NCBI GenBank assembly: GCA_947626845.1
Contig: CANQTW010000015.1
Location: 1-51,704 of the forward strand
Length of the DNA: 51,704 nt
Source of the DNA: an uncultured Oscillospiraceae bacterium
GTDB taxonomy: Bacteria; Bacillota; Clostridia; Oscillospirales; Oscillospiraceae
Direction of reading: 5' to 3'
Part shown: one piece after another, positions 22,822 through 31,177 of the stretch
Layout: each line of letters opens with the position of its first letter
Numbering within the stretch: the stretch's first letter is position 1
The notes under the pieces: model-generated
What the model was told of the DNA's origin: nothing
Seen by the model: only the letters and a program-made list of their open reading frames with translations
Database searches by the model: none
Program-made: the position numbers and the translations under genes

Positions 22822-24117
22822 TTACCCCCTGATCCCCGCCAAAATCTCCAGGCTCCTTTGGGAGAGGGCGGCGTTTTTGTTGCGCTTGCCGCGGACCCGG
22901 TGATCCAGGGGCGCGATAAGGCCGAAATTGATGTTCATGGGCTGAAAATCGCCCACGCTCCCGCCGGAGATGTACAGCGCCAGCGCGCCGATGGCCGTCT
23001 CGCGGGGAAAATCCACAGGCGGCTGGCCCAAAAGCTCCCTGGCCGTCTCAATGCCCACCAGCATCCCGGAGGCGGCGGACTCCACGTAGCCCTCCACTCC
23101 CGTCATCTGCCCGGCGAAGGAGATACGCGGGTCGGACCGAAGGCGGTAATACCGGTCAAGGAGCGTCGGGGCGTTGAGGTAGGTGTTGCGGTGCATGACG
23201 CCGTAACGGACAAACTCGGCGTTTTTCAGGGCGGGGATCATGGAGAACACCCGCCGCTGTTCGGGGAATTTAAGGTGCGTCTGAAAGCCCACCATGTTGA
23301 AGAGCGTGCCCTCGGCGTTGTCCATCCTGAGCTGTACCACGGCGTAAGGCTCCCGGCCCGTTTTGGGGTCCCGAAGGCCCACGGGCTTCAAAGGGCCGTA
23401 GCGGAGGGTGTCAAGGCCCCGACGGGCCATCACCTCCACGGGCATACAGCCCTCAAAGACACGGTCATCCTCAAATCCGTGAAGCTCGGCCTCCCGCGCG
23501 TTTTGAAGCTCCGTGACAAAGGCGATATACTCGTCCTTCTCCAGAGGGCAGTTTACATAATCCGCCGTCCCCTTGTCGTAGCGGGAGGCAAACCAGGCGG
23601 AATCCATATCCACGCTCTCCAGGGTGACGATGGGGGCCACGGCGTCGAAAAAGTGGAGATCGGTCCGGGGACACAGGCGCTCTATCGCCTCCGCCATAGC
23701 GCCCTCGGTGAGAGGACCTGTGGCGATGACGACGCGGCCGTCGGGGACAGCCGTGACCTCCTCATGGACCACGGTGATGTTGGGGTGCGCCTCTATACGC
23801 TCTGTGACGGCCCGTGAAAAACCCTCCCGGTCCACGGCCAGGGCCCCACCGGCGGGGACCCGGTGGGAATCGGCGCAGGTCATGATCAGCGACCCCAGGC
23901 GGCGCATCTCCTCCTTCAAAAGGCCCACGGCGTTGGTGAGCTCGTCGGAGCGCAGGGAATTGGAGCAGACAAGCTCGGCGAAGCCGTCGGAGACGTGGGC
24001 GGGGGAACGCTTGCGCGGCTTCATCTCGTAAAGCGTGACTTCTATTCCGCGCTGTGCCAGCTGCCAGGCGCACTCACTGCCCGCCAGGCCCGCGCCCACC
24101 ACGGTGACGCGGCTCAT
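22822..24117 (-). CDS. trmFO: Folate-dependent tRNA (uracil-54 C5)-methyltransferase TrmFO
   Basis: Methylates U54 of tRNA to ribothymidine, using methylenetetrahydrofolate and FADH2. 431 residues. The N-terminal FAD site is VVGAGLAGSECAWQLAQRG (5-23), then LYEMKP. Family blocks CSNSLRSDELTNAVGLLKEE (about 51-70), VPAGGALAVDREGF (about 87-100) and GGSVGDFQPMNINFGL (about 394-409) are all present. The stop is 157 nt before the plsX ATG. Its start overlaps topA by 4 nt, matching the frequent topA-trmFO pairing in Firmicutes. Confidence 0.96.
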   Translation of the reverse strand: MSRVTVVGAGLAGSECAWQLAQRGIEVTLYEMKPRKRSPAHVSDGFAELVCSNSLRSDELTNAVGLLKEEMRRLGSLIMTCADSHRVPAGGALAVDREGFSRAVTERIEAHPNITVVHEEVTAVPDGRVVIATGPLTEGAMAEAIERLCPRTDLHFFDAVAPIVTLESVDMDSAWFASRYDKGTADYVNCPLEKDEYIAFVTELQNAREAELHGFEDDRVFEGCMPVEVMARRGLDTLRYGPLKPVGLRDPKTGREPYAVVQLRMDNAEGTLFNMVGFQTHLKFPEQRRVFSMIPALKNAEFVRYGVMHRNTYLNAPTLLDRYYRLRSDPRISFAGQMTGVEGYVESAASGMLVGIETARELLGQPPVDFPRETAIGALALYISGGSVGDFQPMNINFGLIAPLDHRVRGKRNKNAALSQRSLEILAGIRG

Positions 24118-26471
24118 TCGTTCTCCCCCGCCGTCTTTTTGGGCGCGGTCTTTTTGGATGCCGCGGAGGTGGATTTTTTCTCCGTAGAGGTTGATTTCTT
24201 CGTGGCTGCGGTTGTCTTTTTCGCTGTCGAGGCCGTCTTTTTGGCCGTTGTGGACGTCTTTTTGGTCGTAGAGGCCGTCTTTTTCGCTGTAGAAGCTGTC
24301 TTTTTCGCCGCGGACGCGGTCTTTCCGGCGGCGGTCTGATCCCCCTCCGCGCCTCCGGCGGCGGTCTTACGCTTATAGCCGCGCTTGTCCTCCGGGACGA
24401 AGCGGGAGCACTTCTCGTTGACGCAGAAGGGCTTATTGAAGCCTCTGCCGTTTTTCTTGAAGAGGGTGTGGCCGCACTCAGGGCAGTTGTCCTTTGTGGG
24501 CACGTCCCAGGTCATAAAACCGCACTCGCGCTTTTCACAGGCGTAGTAGGTGTAGCCGTTCTTGCTGGTCTTTTTCAGGATGCGGGAGCCGCAGTTGGGA
24601 CAGCGGCCCGGCATCTCGATGACGATGGGCTTGGTGAAGGAACATTCCGGGTAGCCGGGGCAGGCCAAAAAGCGCCCGTAGCGGCCTGATTTGACCACCA
24701 ATTTTCTGCCGCAGTTGGGGCAGATCTCCTCGGTCTCTTCGTCGGGGATCTTCAGATGTGTGCCCTCCAGGGCTTTTTCGGCGCTCTCCAGGGACTGGGC
24801 GAAGCCGCCGTAAAAGTCGCCAAGAACCTGCTTCCAGGGCCGCTCGCCCTTCTCCACGCTGTCCAGGGTGGACTCCATATTGGCGGTGAAGCCGGGGGAG
24901 ACGATGTCGGCGAAGCGTTCCTTCATGAGCTTTGTCACCACCTCCCCCAGGGGGGTGGGCTTCAGGCTCTTGCCGTCCTTGGCCACATATTCCCGGTCAA
25001 GGATGGTGGAGACGGTGGGGGCGTAGGTGGAGGGCCTGCCGATGCCTGTCTCCTCCATCTCGCGGATCAGGGTGGCCTCGGTGTACCGGGCCGGGGGCTG
25101 GGTGAATTTCTGCTCCCGGATCAGCTCTAAAAGCTTCACCTCGTCCCCCGCTTGAAGCTCCGGAAGGGGGACCTCCCGCGTGTCGGACGCCTCGTCCCGA
25201 CCCTCCTCGTAGACGGCGGTAAAGCCGGCGAATTTCAACGACTGGCAGGTGGAGCGGAAGATATGTCCCGCGCTTTGGAAGTCCATGGTCACGCTGTCAT
25301 AGACGGCGGAGGCCATCTGGCTGGCGATGAAGCGGTTCCAGATGAGCCGGTAGAGCCGGTACTGATCCTGCTGGAGACTGCCCTTCACCCGCTCCGGGGT
25401 AAGCTCCGGGGACGAGGGGCGGATGGCCTCATGGGCGTCCTGAGCGGAGTTTTTGTTCTTGAAGCGCCGGGGGGCGCCGTTGTAATATTCCTCGCCGTAG
25501 CGGCCCCGAATGAGGCCCGCGGCGGAGCGCAGGGCGTCCTCGGAGAGACGGAGGGAGTCGGTACGCATGTAGGTGATAAGACCGACTGTCCCCTCCCCCT
25601 GGATATCCACGCCCTCATAGAGCTGCTGGGCCACGGCCATGGTGCGCTTGGGCGTCATGCCCAGCTTGCGGCTGGCCTCCTGCTGGAGGGTGGAGGTGAT
25701 GAACGGGGGCGCGGGGGAACGCTTGGCGTCCTTGCGCTTCACATCGGAGACCGTGAAGGGGGCGTTCTTCACATCCGCCTCCACGGCGTCCACGTCCCCG
25801 GCGGTGTGCAGCTCGGCCTTCTTGCCGTCCCGCCCGAAATACCGCGCGTTGAAGGCGGGGCCGCCCTCATGGGACAGGCGGGCCTCCAGGTTCCAGTACT
25901 CCTCCGGGACGAAGGCGCGAATCTCCTCCTCCCTGTCCACCACCAGCCTTGTGGCCACGGACTGGACGCGGCCCGCGGAGAGGCCGTATTTGAGCTTTGT
26001 CCAAAGAAGCGGCGAGAGCTTATAGCCCACGATGCGGTCCAAAATGCGGCGGGCCTGCTGGGCGTCCACCAGGTCCTGGTCAATGGCCCGCGGGTGCTGG
26101 ATGCCCTCGGTGACCACGCGCTTGGTGATCTCGTTGAAGGTGACCCGATAAACCTGGTCGTCCGGGATATGCAGAAGCTCCTTCAGGTGCCAGCTGATGG
26201 CCTCCCCCTCCCGGTCCGGGTCGGTGGCCAGATAGACGCGCTTGGCCGCGCCCGCCTCCTTCTGAAGCTCCCGAATGGTCTCCTCCCGGCCCTTGACAGG
26301 CCGGTAGTCGGGGATGAAGCCGCCCTCGATGTCCACGCCCATGGTGGACTTGGGCAGGTCCCGCAGATGGCCCATGGATGCGGTGACACGGTAGTCGGGG
26401 CCCAGATATTTTCCGATGGTCTTCGCCTTGGCGGGAGACTCAACGATCACGAGATTTTTCGCGTTTGCCAT
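24114..26471 (-). CDS. topA: DNA topoisomerase I with Lys/Ala/Thr-rich tail
   Basis: A type IA topoisomerase that relaxes negative supercoils. 785 residues. The Toprim domain starts LVIVESPAKAKTIGKYLG (7-24). The catalytic Tyr is in GLITYMRTDSLRLS (about residue 300). Three four-cysteine zinc elements follow: CPNCGRKLV...CPGYPEC, CPNCGSRIL...CEKREC and CPECGHTLF...CVNEKC. After them comes an unusual tail (about 700-785) of repeated AAKKTAST-like units, similar to histone H1 tails and likely to bind DNA without specificity. The start ATG has an AGGT-type site. Co-transcribed with trmFO downstream. Confidence 0.97.
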   Translation of the reverse strand: MANAKNLVIVESPAKAKTIGKYLGPDYRVTASMGHLRDLPKSTMGVDIEGGFIPDYRPVKGREETIRELQKEAGAAKRVYLATDPDREGEAISWHLKELLHIPDDQVYRVTFNEITKRVVTEGIQHPRAIDQDLVDAQQARRILDRIVGYKLSPLLWTKLKYGLSAGRVQSVATRLVVDREEEIRAFVPEEYWNLEARLSHEGGPAFNARYFGRDGKKAELHTAGDVDAVEADVKNAPFTVSDVKRKDAKRSPAPPFITSTLQQEASRKLGMTPKRTMAVAQQLYEGVDIQGEGTVGLITYMRTDSLRLSEDALRSAAGLIRGRYGEEYYNGAPRRFKNKNSAQDAHEAIRPSSPELTPERVKGSLQQDQYRLYRLIWNRFIASQMASAVYDSVTMDFQSAGHIFRSTCQSLKFAGFTAVYEEGRDEASDTREVPLPELQAGDEVKLLELIREQKFTQPPARYTEATLIREMEETGIGRPSTYAPTVSTILDREYVAKDGKSLKPTPLGEVVTKLMKERFADIVSPGFTANMESTLDSVEKGERPWKQVLGDFYGGFAQSLESAEKALEGTHLKIPDEETEEICPNCGRKLVVKSGRYGRFLACPGYPECSFTKPIVIEMPGRCPNCGSRILKKTSKNGYTYYACEKRECGFMTWDVPTKDNCPECGHTLFKKNGRGFNKPFCVNEKCSRFVPEDKRGYKRKTAAGGAEGDQTAAGKTASAAKKTASTAKKTASTTKKTSTTAKKTASTAKKTTAATKKSTSTEKKSTSAASKKTAPKKTAGENE

Positions 26472-26588
26472 GTAAGTTACCTGACCTTTATAGAGTTTCG
26501 ATGGGCGGCGCAGTTTTAAAAACCCATCCGGTACGCGCCGCCGTAAGAGGGCGGGAGCCGGACCCCCGCCGCCTTAAACGGTTATTTG

Positions 26589-27863
26589 TTATTGGTAGAA
26601 AAAATGCGGAACGAAATATTTTCCCGGCTCCTGGGTGACCGCGCCGGCGATCTCCAGCATGGTGAGGGCGGACATGACGGCCTGCGGCGGGAGCTTTGTG
26701 GCGACAATGATCTCGTCCATGTGCATCCGGCCCTTCATGGAATCCAGCACCGTCCGTTCGTCCAGCGTCAGGCTTCCGGGGTCGACACTTATGTCAATAT
26801 ACCCCGCGGGCGGGTCGTTGTCAATCTCTTTTTTTGTCGCCTTCAGGGGCTTTTCACGGGGATTGACCGGTTCCTCCGGCTCGATCCTGCCCCTCCGGCG
26901 GCGTCCTGCCCCCTCGCGCACCTCGCCCTCCACCAGCTTGTCCCGAAGCTGCGGGTCCAGGGGGTGGAGCTTATCCCCTTCGGGGCTTTTGACCCGCTCA
27001 GGGAACAGGGAGGCGTAGCAGCTCATAATGTCCCAGCCGGACATGGCGGGATTGGCCCCCTCCTTCAAAAGCCCGTTGGAGCCGCGGCAGGAGGGCGCGT
27101 CGATATTGCCCGGAACGGCGAACACGTCCCGCCCCTGCTCCAGGGCCAGCGCGGCGGTGATCAGCGCGCCGGAGCGCTCCGGGGCCTCGATAAGGGCCAC
27201 GCCCACGGAGATGCCGGAGAGGACGCGGTTGCGGATGGGAAAGTTCTGCCCCAGGGGCTGGGTGCCGGGGGGAAATTCGCTGATCAGCGCCCCGGCGGCG
27301 GCCACATCCTCAAAGAGCGGCCCGTTGGACCTGGGATAGACCACGTCCACGCCGCAGCCCAAAACGCCGATGACCTTTCCGCCGGCCCGCAGCGCGCCCC
27401 TGGCCGCCGCGGAGTCGATGCCACGGGCCAGGCCCGTGGCGATCAGGCCGCCGCATCTGGCTGTCTCATAGCCCAGCTTTTCCGCCGTCACCACCCCGTA
27501 GGGGGTACAGCCGCGGGTGCCCACCATGGCGATGACCGGCTCCTCGTCCAGATTGGGAAGCCTGCCCTTCACATAGAGTACCAGAGGCGGATCGTAGATG
27601 TTTTTGAGCCGTTCCGGGTACTGGGAGTCGTGGAGGGTGAGGACGGCGAAGCCCTCCTCCTCGCAGATGCGCTGGATGCGCCGGGGCTCCGCCATGGACT
27701 TGTCGGTAAACGGCTCAAAGCCTTTCTCCAGGACGTGGCGGTAATCGGCGTCGTTGGCGAAATAGATCTCGTCGGGCGATCCGAAATGATCCAAAAGCAC
27801 CAGGGTATCCCGCCGCTGGGCGCCGCGGGTGGAGAGCCACAGCCAGTATTTTAATTCGGCCAT
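26589..27863 (-). CDS. dprA: DNA processing protein DprA
   Basis: Loads RecA onto incoming single-stranded DNA in natural transformation; also widespread in bacteria not known to be competent. 424 residues. The Rossmann-like core holds AMVGTRGCTPYG (about 111-122), GGLIATGLARGIDSAAARGAL (with the GxARGID block, about 134-154) and FPPGTQPLGQNFPIRNRVLSGIS. A C-terminal winged-helix (about 360-424, LTLDERTVLDSMKGRMHMDEI) closes the protein. ATG 27863 has GAGGTG 6 nt upstream; the in-frame start at 27926 would begin inside a repeat and is rejected. Upstream of topA, as in many Firmicutes. Confidence 0.95.
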   Translation of the reverse strand: MAELKYWLWLSTRGAQRRDTLVLLDHFGSPDEIYFANDADYRHVLEKGFEPFTDKSMAEPRRIQRICEEEGFAVLTLHDSQYPERLKNIYDPPLVLYVKGRLPNLDEEPVIAMVGTRGCTPYGVVTAEKLGYETARCGGLIATGLARGIDSAAARGALRAGGKVIGVLGCGVDVVYPRSNGPLFEDVAAAGALISEFPPGTQPLGQNFPIRNRVLSGISVGVALIEAPERSGALITAALALEQGRDVFAVPGNIDAPSCRGSNGLLKEGANPAMSGWDIMSCYASLFPERVKSPEGDKLHPLDPQLRDKLVEGEVREGAGRRRRGRIEPEEPVNPREKPLKATKKEIDNDPPAGYIDISVDPGSLTLDERTVLDSMKGRMHMDEIIVATKLPPQAVMSALTMLEIAGAVTQEPGKYFVPHFFYQ

Positions 27864-27900
27864 CCGGTTCACCTCTTTTCTTTGGAAAAAGCCTAATGTC

Positions 27901-27980
27901 GCAAAATTCAGAAATTTAGCCCGCACGTTCCTTTTGGCATCGAAAGCCCGTCAGGACTTTCGACAGCTTGTCAAAAAACT
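27901..27980. repeat. Palindromic repeat unit, copy A
   Basis: Order of blocks: GCAAAATTC, then CCCGCACGTTCC (27920-27931), then the hairpin TCGAAAGCCC-GTCA-GGACTTTCGA (27940-27963, one mismatch), then CGACAGCTTGTC. The same blocks in the same order make copy B. GTCA is the loop of every hairpin in this family. Confidence 0.8.
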
Positions 27981-27988
27981 ATTTACTG

Positions 27989-28019
27989 ATTTTCGCGGCG
28001 GCATGTACGTCGCGAAAAT
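27989..28019. repeat. Inverted repeat enclosing a 14-nt box shared with the groEL 3' region
   Basis: Arms ATTTTCGCG (27989-27997) and CGCGAAAAT (28011-28019). The box CGGCATGTACGTCG (27999-28012) recurs exactly at 32062-32075, also between A/T-rich arms and also followed by CTTTTGTTT. Between here and copy B lies a larger imperfect palindrome (about 28020-28080) with GCGCCC/GGGCG arms. Confidence 0.75.
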
Positions 28020-28086
28020 CCCCTTTTGTTTTGCAAGTGTGCGCCCCATAAGGGCGTGCGCGCGGCAAAACAGCAGGGGAAACGGG

Positions 28087-28189
28087 GCAAAATTCTAATT
28101 TTGGCCCATTTCCCCGCACGTTCCCCTTGTCGGAAAAAGCCCGTCAGGGCTTTTTCGACAGTCTGTCGAAAGCCCGTCAGGACTTTCGA
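28087..28189. repeat. Palindromic repeat unit, copy B, with extra hairpin
   Basis: GCAAAATTC (28087), CCCGCACGTTCC (28113-28124), and the perfect hairpin GAAAAAGCCC-GTCA-GGGCTTTTTC (28133-28156), then CGACAGTCTGTC, then a second hairpin TCGAAAGCCC-GTCA-GGACTTTCGA (28166-28189). The last hairpin runs into the methylase gene, and its loop contains that gene's stop codon (28177-28179). Confidence 0.8.
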
Positions 28190-28944
28190 GCCAGTGTGCG
28201 TTTCCCCATCTCCCACATGATCACCGAGGCCGCCACGGCGGCGTTGAGGGATTCGCACTGGGCTGTCATGGGGATGAGGACGGTGCCGGCGCACAGGGCC
28301 AGAAGCGCCTCCGAAAGGCCGGTCCCCTCGTTTCCCACCGCCACGGCGGCGCTGTCCAGGGGGAGCGTCCGCAGGTCCTGGGAATCCCTGTGCAGGGCCG
28401 CGCCGTAGAGGGGCGTGGTTTTGGAGAGCGCCGCCAGCTCGTCAAGGGTCATGGTCACGGCCCTCTGGCGGAACACGGCGCCCATGGAGGCCCGAACGGT
28501 CTTGGGATTATATAGGTCGGCGCAGTCGCCGGTAAGGATGACGGCGGGGATGCCAAAGGCGTTGGCCGTGCGCAGGATCGTCCCCACGTTGCCGGGGTCC
28601 TGGAGATTTTCAAGGATGACCGCTCCGGCAAATCCGACGCGCTCCTCCCTTGCCGGCATCTCCACGGAGAACAGGACGGTCTGGGCGGTCTTCAGGGGCG
28701 AGGCGAAAGCGATCAGCTCCCGACTGGCACGGTAGACCCTGACCGATGACGGCAGTTCAAGGGGCAGGGGCTCGCAGGTGAGCACCTCGCGGATGTCCGC
28801 GCCCCATTTGACGGCCTCCTCCAAAAGCTTCAGCCCGTCGCACAGGTACTCCCCCCGTTCCCGACGGTAGTCCGCCGATGCGCCAAGCTTCTTCAGATGG
28901 CAAAGCCGCTGGTTTTTGCGGCTGGTGATGAGCGTTTCAGGCAT
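28177..28944 (-). CDS. TrmH/SpoU-family RNA 2'-O-methyltransferase
   Basis: A SPOUT-class methyltransferase of 255 residues, similar to YsgA-type rRNA methylases. An N-terminal substrate-binding domain (about 1-95) precedes the knotted catalytic domain with motif 1 ILENLQDPGNVGTILRTANAFG split as ENLQDPGNVGTILRTA (about 122-137), motif 2 AVAVGNEGTGLSEA (about 200-213) and motif 3 LIPMTAQCESLNAAVAASV (about 221-239). The target nucleotide is not knowable from sequence. ATG 28944 overlaps the HAD gene stop as ATGCCTGA. The last residues (RKS) and the stop are encoded by a palindromic repeat, so the C-terminus may have been altered by repeat insertion. Confidence 0.9.
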   Translation of the reverse strand: MPETLITSRKNQRLCHLKKLGASADYRRERGEYLCDGLKLLEEAVKWGADIREVLTCEPLPLELPSSVRVYRASRELIAFASPLKTAQTVLFSVEMPAREERVGFAGAVILENLQDPGNVGTILRTANAFGIPAVILTGDCADLYNPKTVRASMGAVFRQRAVTMTLDELAALSKTTPLYGAALHRDSQDLRTLPLDSAAVAVGNEGTGLSEALLALCAGTVLIPMTAQCESLNAAVAASVIMWEMGKRTLARKS

Positions 28945-29566
28945 CCAGGCGCACCCCCATTTCGATAAGGGCACGACGGGCGGCCTGGGCGCCGGTAAAC
29001 AGCACCGTCCGCAGGCCCACGGCCTCCGCGCCCCGCAAATTGCGCTCCATATCGTCTAAAAAGACGCTCTCGGCGGGGTCGATGCCCGTGCGGGCGAAAA
29101 GCGCCTCGTAAATGCGCCTGTCGGGCTTTGTGATGTGGAGCTCAAAGGAGGCCACGCCGCCGTCGAACAGGTCCTTGAGGCCCCGGTCACAAAATCTGGC
29201 CCAGAGGTCCTTCGGCATATTGGTCAGGTAATAGACGCTGTACCCGGCGCGTTTCAAAGCGCCGATCAGCGCCGCAGTATCCTCCTTGGTGCCCATCATG
29301 GCCTCGAACCAGTGGTCCTCCACGTAGGCAAGCTCCGCACCGTACCCGTCGGCGCGGGCCTTGGCCATAATGGGGCCATAGGCCTCCTCCCGGCTCATAA
29401 GGCCCAGGTCCAGGCTGGCGATAACGGCGTTCCCGAAGAAGTTGTCCAGGACATACCGCGCCGCCGGGGCGTCGCCAAAGACGTCCTTCACATACCCCGA
29501 CGGGTCGTAGCCCACCACCACGCCGCCGAAGTCGAATATGATGTTCTTGATGGGTTTATCAGCCAT
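28937..29566 (-). CDS. HAD-superfamily hydrolase
   Basis: A 209-residue phosphatase-like protein of the HAD-IA type. Motif I is IIFDFGGVVVGYD (9-21): the first catalytic Asp is present, while the usual second Asp is Gly as in YihX-like members. A helical cap follows, then motif II YYLTNMP (Thr), a motif III Lys (KPDRRIYEAL) and motif IV FLDDMERNLRGAEAVGL with two Asp. Soluble. The substrate is unknown; YihX relatives act on sugar phosphates. GAGGGG lies before the ATG and overlaps the end of the upstream gene; the stop overlaps the SpoU gene. Confidence 0.88.
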   Translation of the reverse strand: MADKPIKNIIFDFGGVVVGYDPSGYVKDVFGDAPAARYVLDNFFGNAVIASLDLGLMSREEAYGPIMAKARADGYGAELAYVEDHWFEAMMGTKEDTAALIGALKRAGYSVYYLTNMPKDLWARFCDRGLKDLFDGGVASFELHITKPDRRIYEALFARTGIDPAESVFLDDMERNLRGAEAVGLRTVLFTGAQAARRALIEMGVRLDA

Positions 29567-29575
29567 TTTTACCCC

Positions 29576-30442
29576 TCATTCCTCCCAACCGCAGCGGCGG
29601 CGCGTCTCGACGCAGGCGAAAAGGCTTTGCGCCTGCGCATCCAGGCCGTCAAGGGCCGCTTTTCCGCGCCGCGCGTCGCCAGAGAGGGAATGGGCGTAAG
29701 CCGTACAGCAGACAAGGCGGAGCTTTTCGAGTGGTTGATCCTCCTCATTTTCGCTTTCGCGCAGGAGCCGCAGGGCCTCCTCTCCCCTGCCCTCCTGCAT
29801 CGCGCGAGCGGTGGCGGCGCGGAGGGTTAGGGTGTTGAGCAGCTTGCGGAGTCTCGCGGCGTCCTTTTCTGTGAGGCCGTCCCGGAGCTTTTGGAGCTCC
29901 TGAACGCATCTGTCCGCGTCCTCGGAGCGGTCCAGGCCGTATAGGAGGCGGGTCATGTGAAGGAGGGCCCTGGCGTAGGCGTAGAGCCGAGGGCCGCGAC
30001 TGGTCTGGAGTACCGGGTCGTAGAGAACGGCCTTCAGTATCTCGGCGGCCCCGCTCAGGTCCCCCGCCTCGGCCAGGGCGCACGCCTCGTTCATCCGCGC
30101 CGCCATACCCAAAGTCGTGTGACACAGCTCCGGATGCGCCTTAAGACGCGCGAGGATCGGAGCGTTGGCCGTTTGAAAGCCCTCCGTGTCCAGGTCACGG
30201 CTCAGCTTCAGGGAAATCTGGGCGAACTTCCGGCTCGCCGCGACGGAAAAGCCCACCGCAATGACGCAATCCAGCGGAATGAGCGCCGCCACCGCCAGCA
30301 CGGATATACTGACCAGCTCACTGGAGGACTTGCCCACGCCGGAACAGCCCAGCGGGAGGACGGCCAGCAAAAACAGGATATTGACCGCCACGGTCACCGC
30401 CAGAAACGCGGAATTGAGAGATTTGAAAAGCTTGAAGGTCAC
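29576..30442 (-). CDS. Membrane protein with two N-terminal helices and a helical-repeat domain
   Basis: 288 residues, family not recognised. Two hydrophobic helices (about 10-32 and 43-68) are followed by a soluble, Ala/Leu/Arg-rich helical region (about 80-288). This has TPR-like spacing, for example NEACALAEAGDLSGAAEILK, RALLHMTRLLYGLDRSEDAD and RAMQEGRGEEALRLLRES. Such an arrangement suggests a membrane-tethered scaffold, but no partner can be named. The GTG start has GGGAGGG 7 nt upstream and its own promoter; the HAD gene follows after 9 nt. Confidence 0.7.
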   Translation of the reverse strand: MTFKLFKSLNSAFLAVTVAVNILFLLAVLPLGCSGVGKSSSELVSISVLAVAALIPLDCVIAVGFSVAASRKFAQISLKLSRDLDTEGFQTANAPILARLKAHPELCHTTLGMAARMNEACALAEAGDLSGAAEILKAVLYDPVLQTSRGPRLYAYARALLHMTRLLYGLDRSEDADRCVQELQKLRDGLTEKDAARLRKLLNTLTLRAATARAMQEGRGEEALRLLRESENEEDQPLEKLRLVCCTAYAHSLSGDARRGKAALDGLDAQAQSLFACVETRRRCGWEE

Positions 30443-30477
30443 GGTTTATCCCTCCCGGAAAAGTTCTCTAAAAAAAT

Positions 30478-30506
30478 ATTATACATTAAATACCCAACGT
30501 TTACAA
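30478..30506 (-). promoter_or_regulatory. Promoter of the TPR-like gene and downstream HAD/SpoU genes
   Basis: Minus strand TTGTAA (30506-30501), 17 nt, TATAAT (30483-30478). Start expected near 30471, about 30 nt before the GTG. It lies just after the recR terminator and so begins a new operon. Confidence 0.85.
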
Positions 30507-30540
30507 GATTTTCAGAAATTTTTCCACATGCCAGGGGCGT

Positions 30541-30567
30541 GAAAAAGCGCCGGTGAGTCCGGCGCTT
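30541..30567 (-). terminator. Intrinsic terminator of rpe-recR
   Basis: Minus strand stem AGCGCCGG (30566-30559), loop ACTCA, CCGGCGCT (30553-30546) followed by TTTTT. It begins 11 nt past the recR stop. Confidence 0.9.
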
Positions 30568-30576
30568 GACGGTATT

Positions 30577-31176
30577 CTATATCTCCTGGCGGCCCTCCAT
30601 GGCGCGCATGAGGGTGGCGTCGTCGGCAAACTCCAGGCTGGCGCCTACGGGGATGCCGTAGGCAAGGCGGGTGACCTTGACGCCGAAGGGCTTTACAAGG
30701 CGGGAGATGTATTTGGCCGTGGTCTCGCCCTCGGTGTCCGGGTTCATGGCCATGATGACCTCCCGCACGCCGCCGGCTGCGACCCGGTCCACCAGCTCCC
30801 GGATACGGATATCGTCGGGGCCGATGCGGTTCAGGGGCGAGATAACGCCGTGGAGGACGTGATAGCGGCCCCTGTACTCCCCCGCCCGCTCGATGGCCGC
30901 CACGTCCTTGGGGGAGGCCACCACGCAGATAACGTCCCCCTCGCGGGCGTCGGAGCGGCAGATGGAGCACTCGTCCGCGTCCGTCAGGTTCTGGCAGATA
31001 CGGCAGGTGTGGACCTTCTCTCTGGCCGTGACGATGGCCGCGGCAAAGGCCTTGGCCTCCTCCTCCGGCAGGTCCAGGATATGAAAGGCCAGCCGCTGGG
31101 CGGACTTGTAGCCGATGCCCGGCAGGGAGGCGAATTTTTCAACAAGCTCGTCAAGAGCGGAGGGAAAAAAGCTCAT
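30577..31176 (-). CDS. recR: Recombination mediator RecR
   Basis: Works with RecO/RecF to load RecA at gaps. 199 residues, typical length. Helix-hairpin-helix LPGIGYKSAQRLAFH (18-32), a zinc finger with Cys58, Cys61, Cys70 and Cys73, and the Toprim domain starting VICVVASPKDVAAIE with the acidic AMNPDTEGETTAKY. AGAGG precedes the ATG. rpe ends 2 nt before it, so they form an rpe-recR operon. dnaX and ybaB, frequent partners of recR, are not in this window. Confidence 0.97.
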   Translation of the reverse strand: MSFFPSALDELVEKFASLPGIGYKSAQRLAFHILDLPEEEAKAFAAAIVTAREKVHTCRICQNLTDADECSICRSDAREGDVICVVASPKDVAAIERAGEYRGRYHVLHGVISPLNRIGPDDIRIRELVDRVAAGGVREVIMAMNPDTEGETTAKYISRLVKPFGVKVTRLAYGIPVGASLEFADDATLMRAMEGRQEI

Positions 31177-31177
31177 G

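Larger units (their letters stand above)
27864..28176. other. 313-nt gene-free stretch filled by palindromic repeats
   Basis: No coding frame is supported here. Nearly all of the stretch consists of two diverged copies of one repeat unit (27901-27980 and 28087-28160), an inverted repeat at 27989-28019, and a further hairpin overlapping the end of the SpoU-methylase gene. A dprA promoter was looked for and not found, so dprA may depend on the upstream genes or on a weak promoter. Confidence 0.8.

Noticed and set aside
27901-28189. Possible CRISPR array
   Set aside because: Repeats are diverged, palindromic and irregularly spaced; there are no cas genes.
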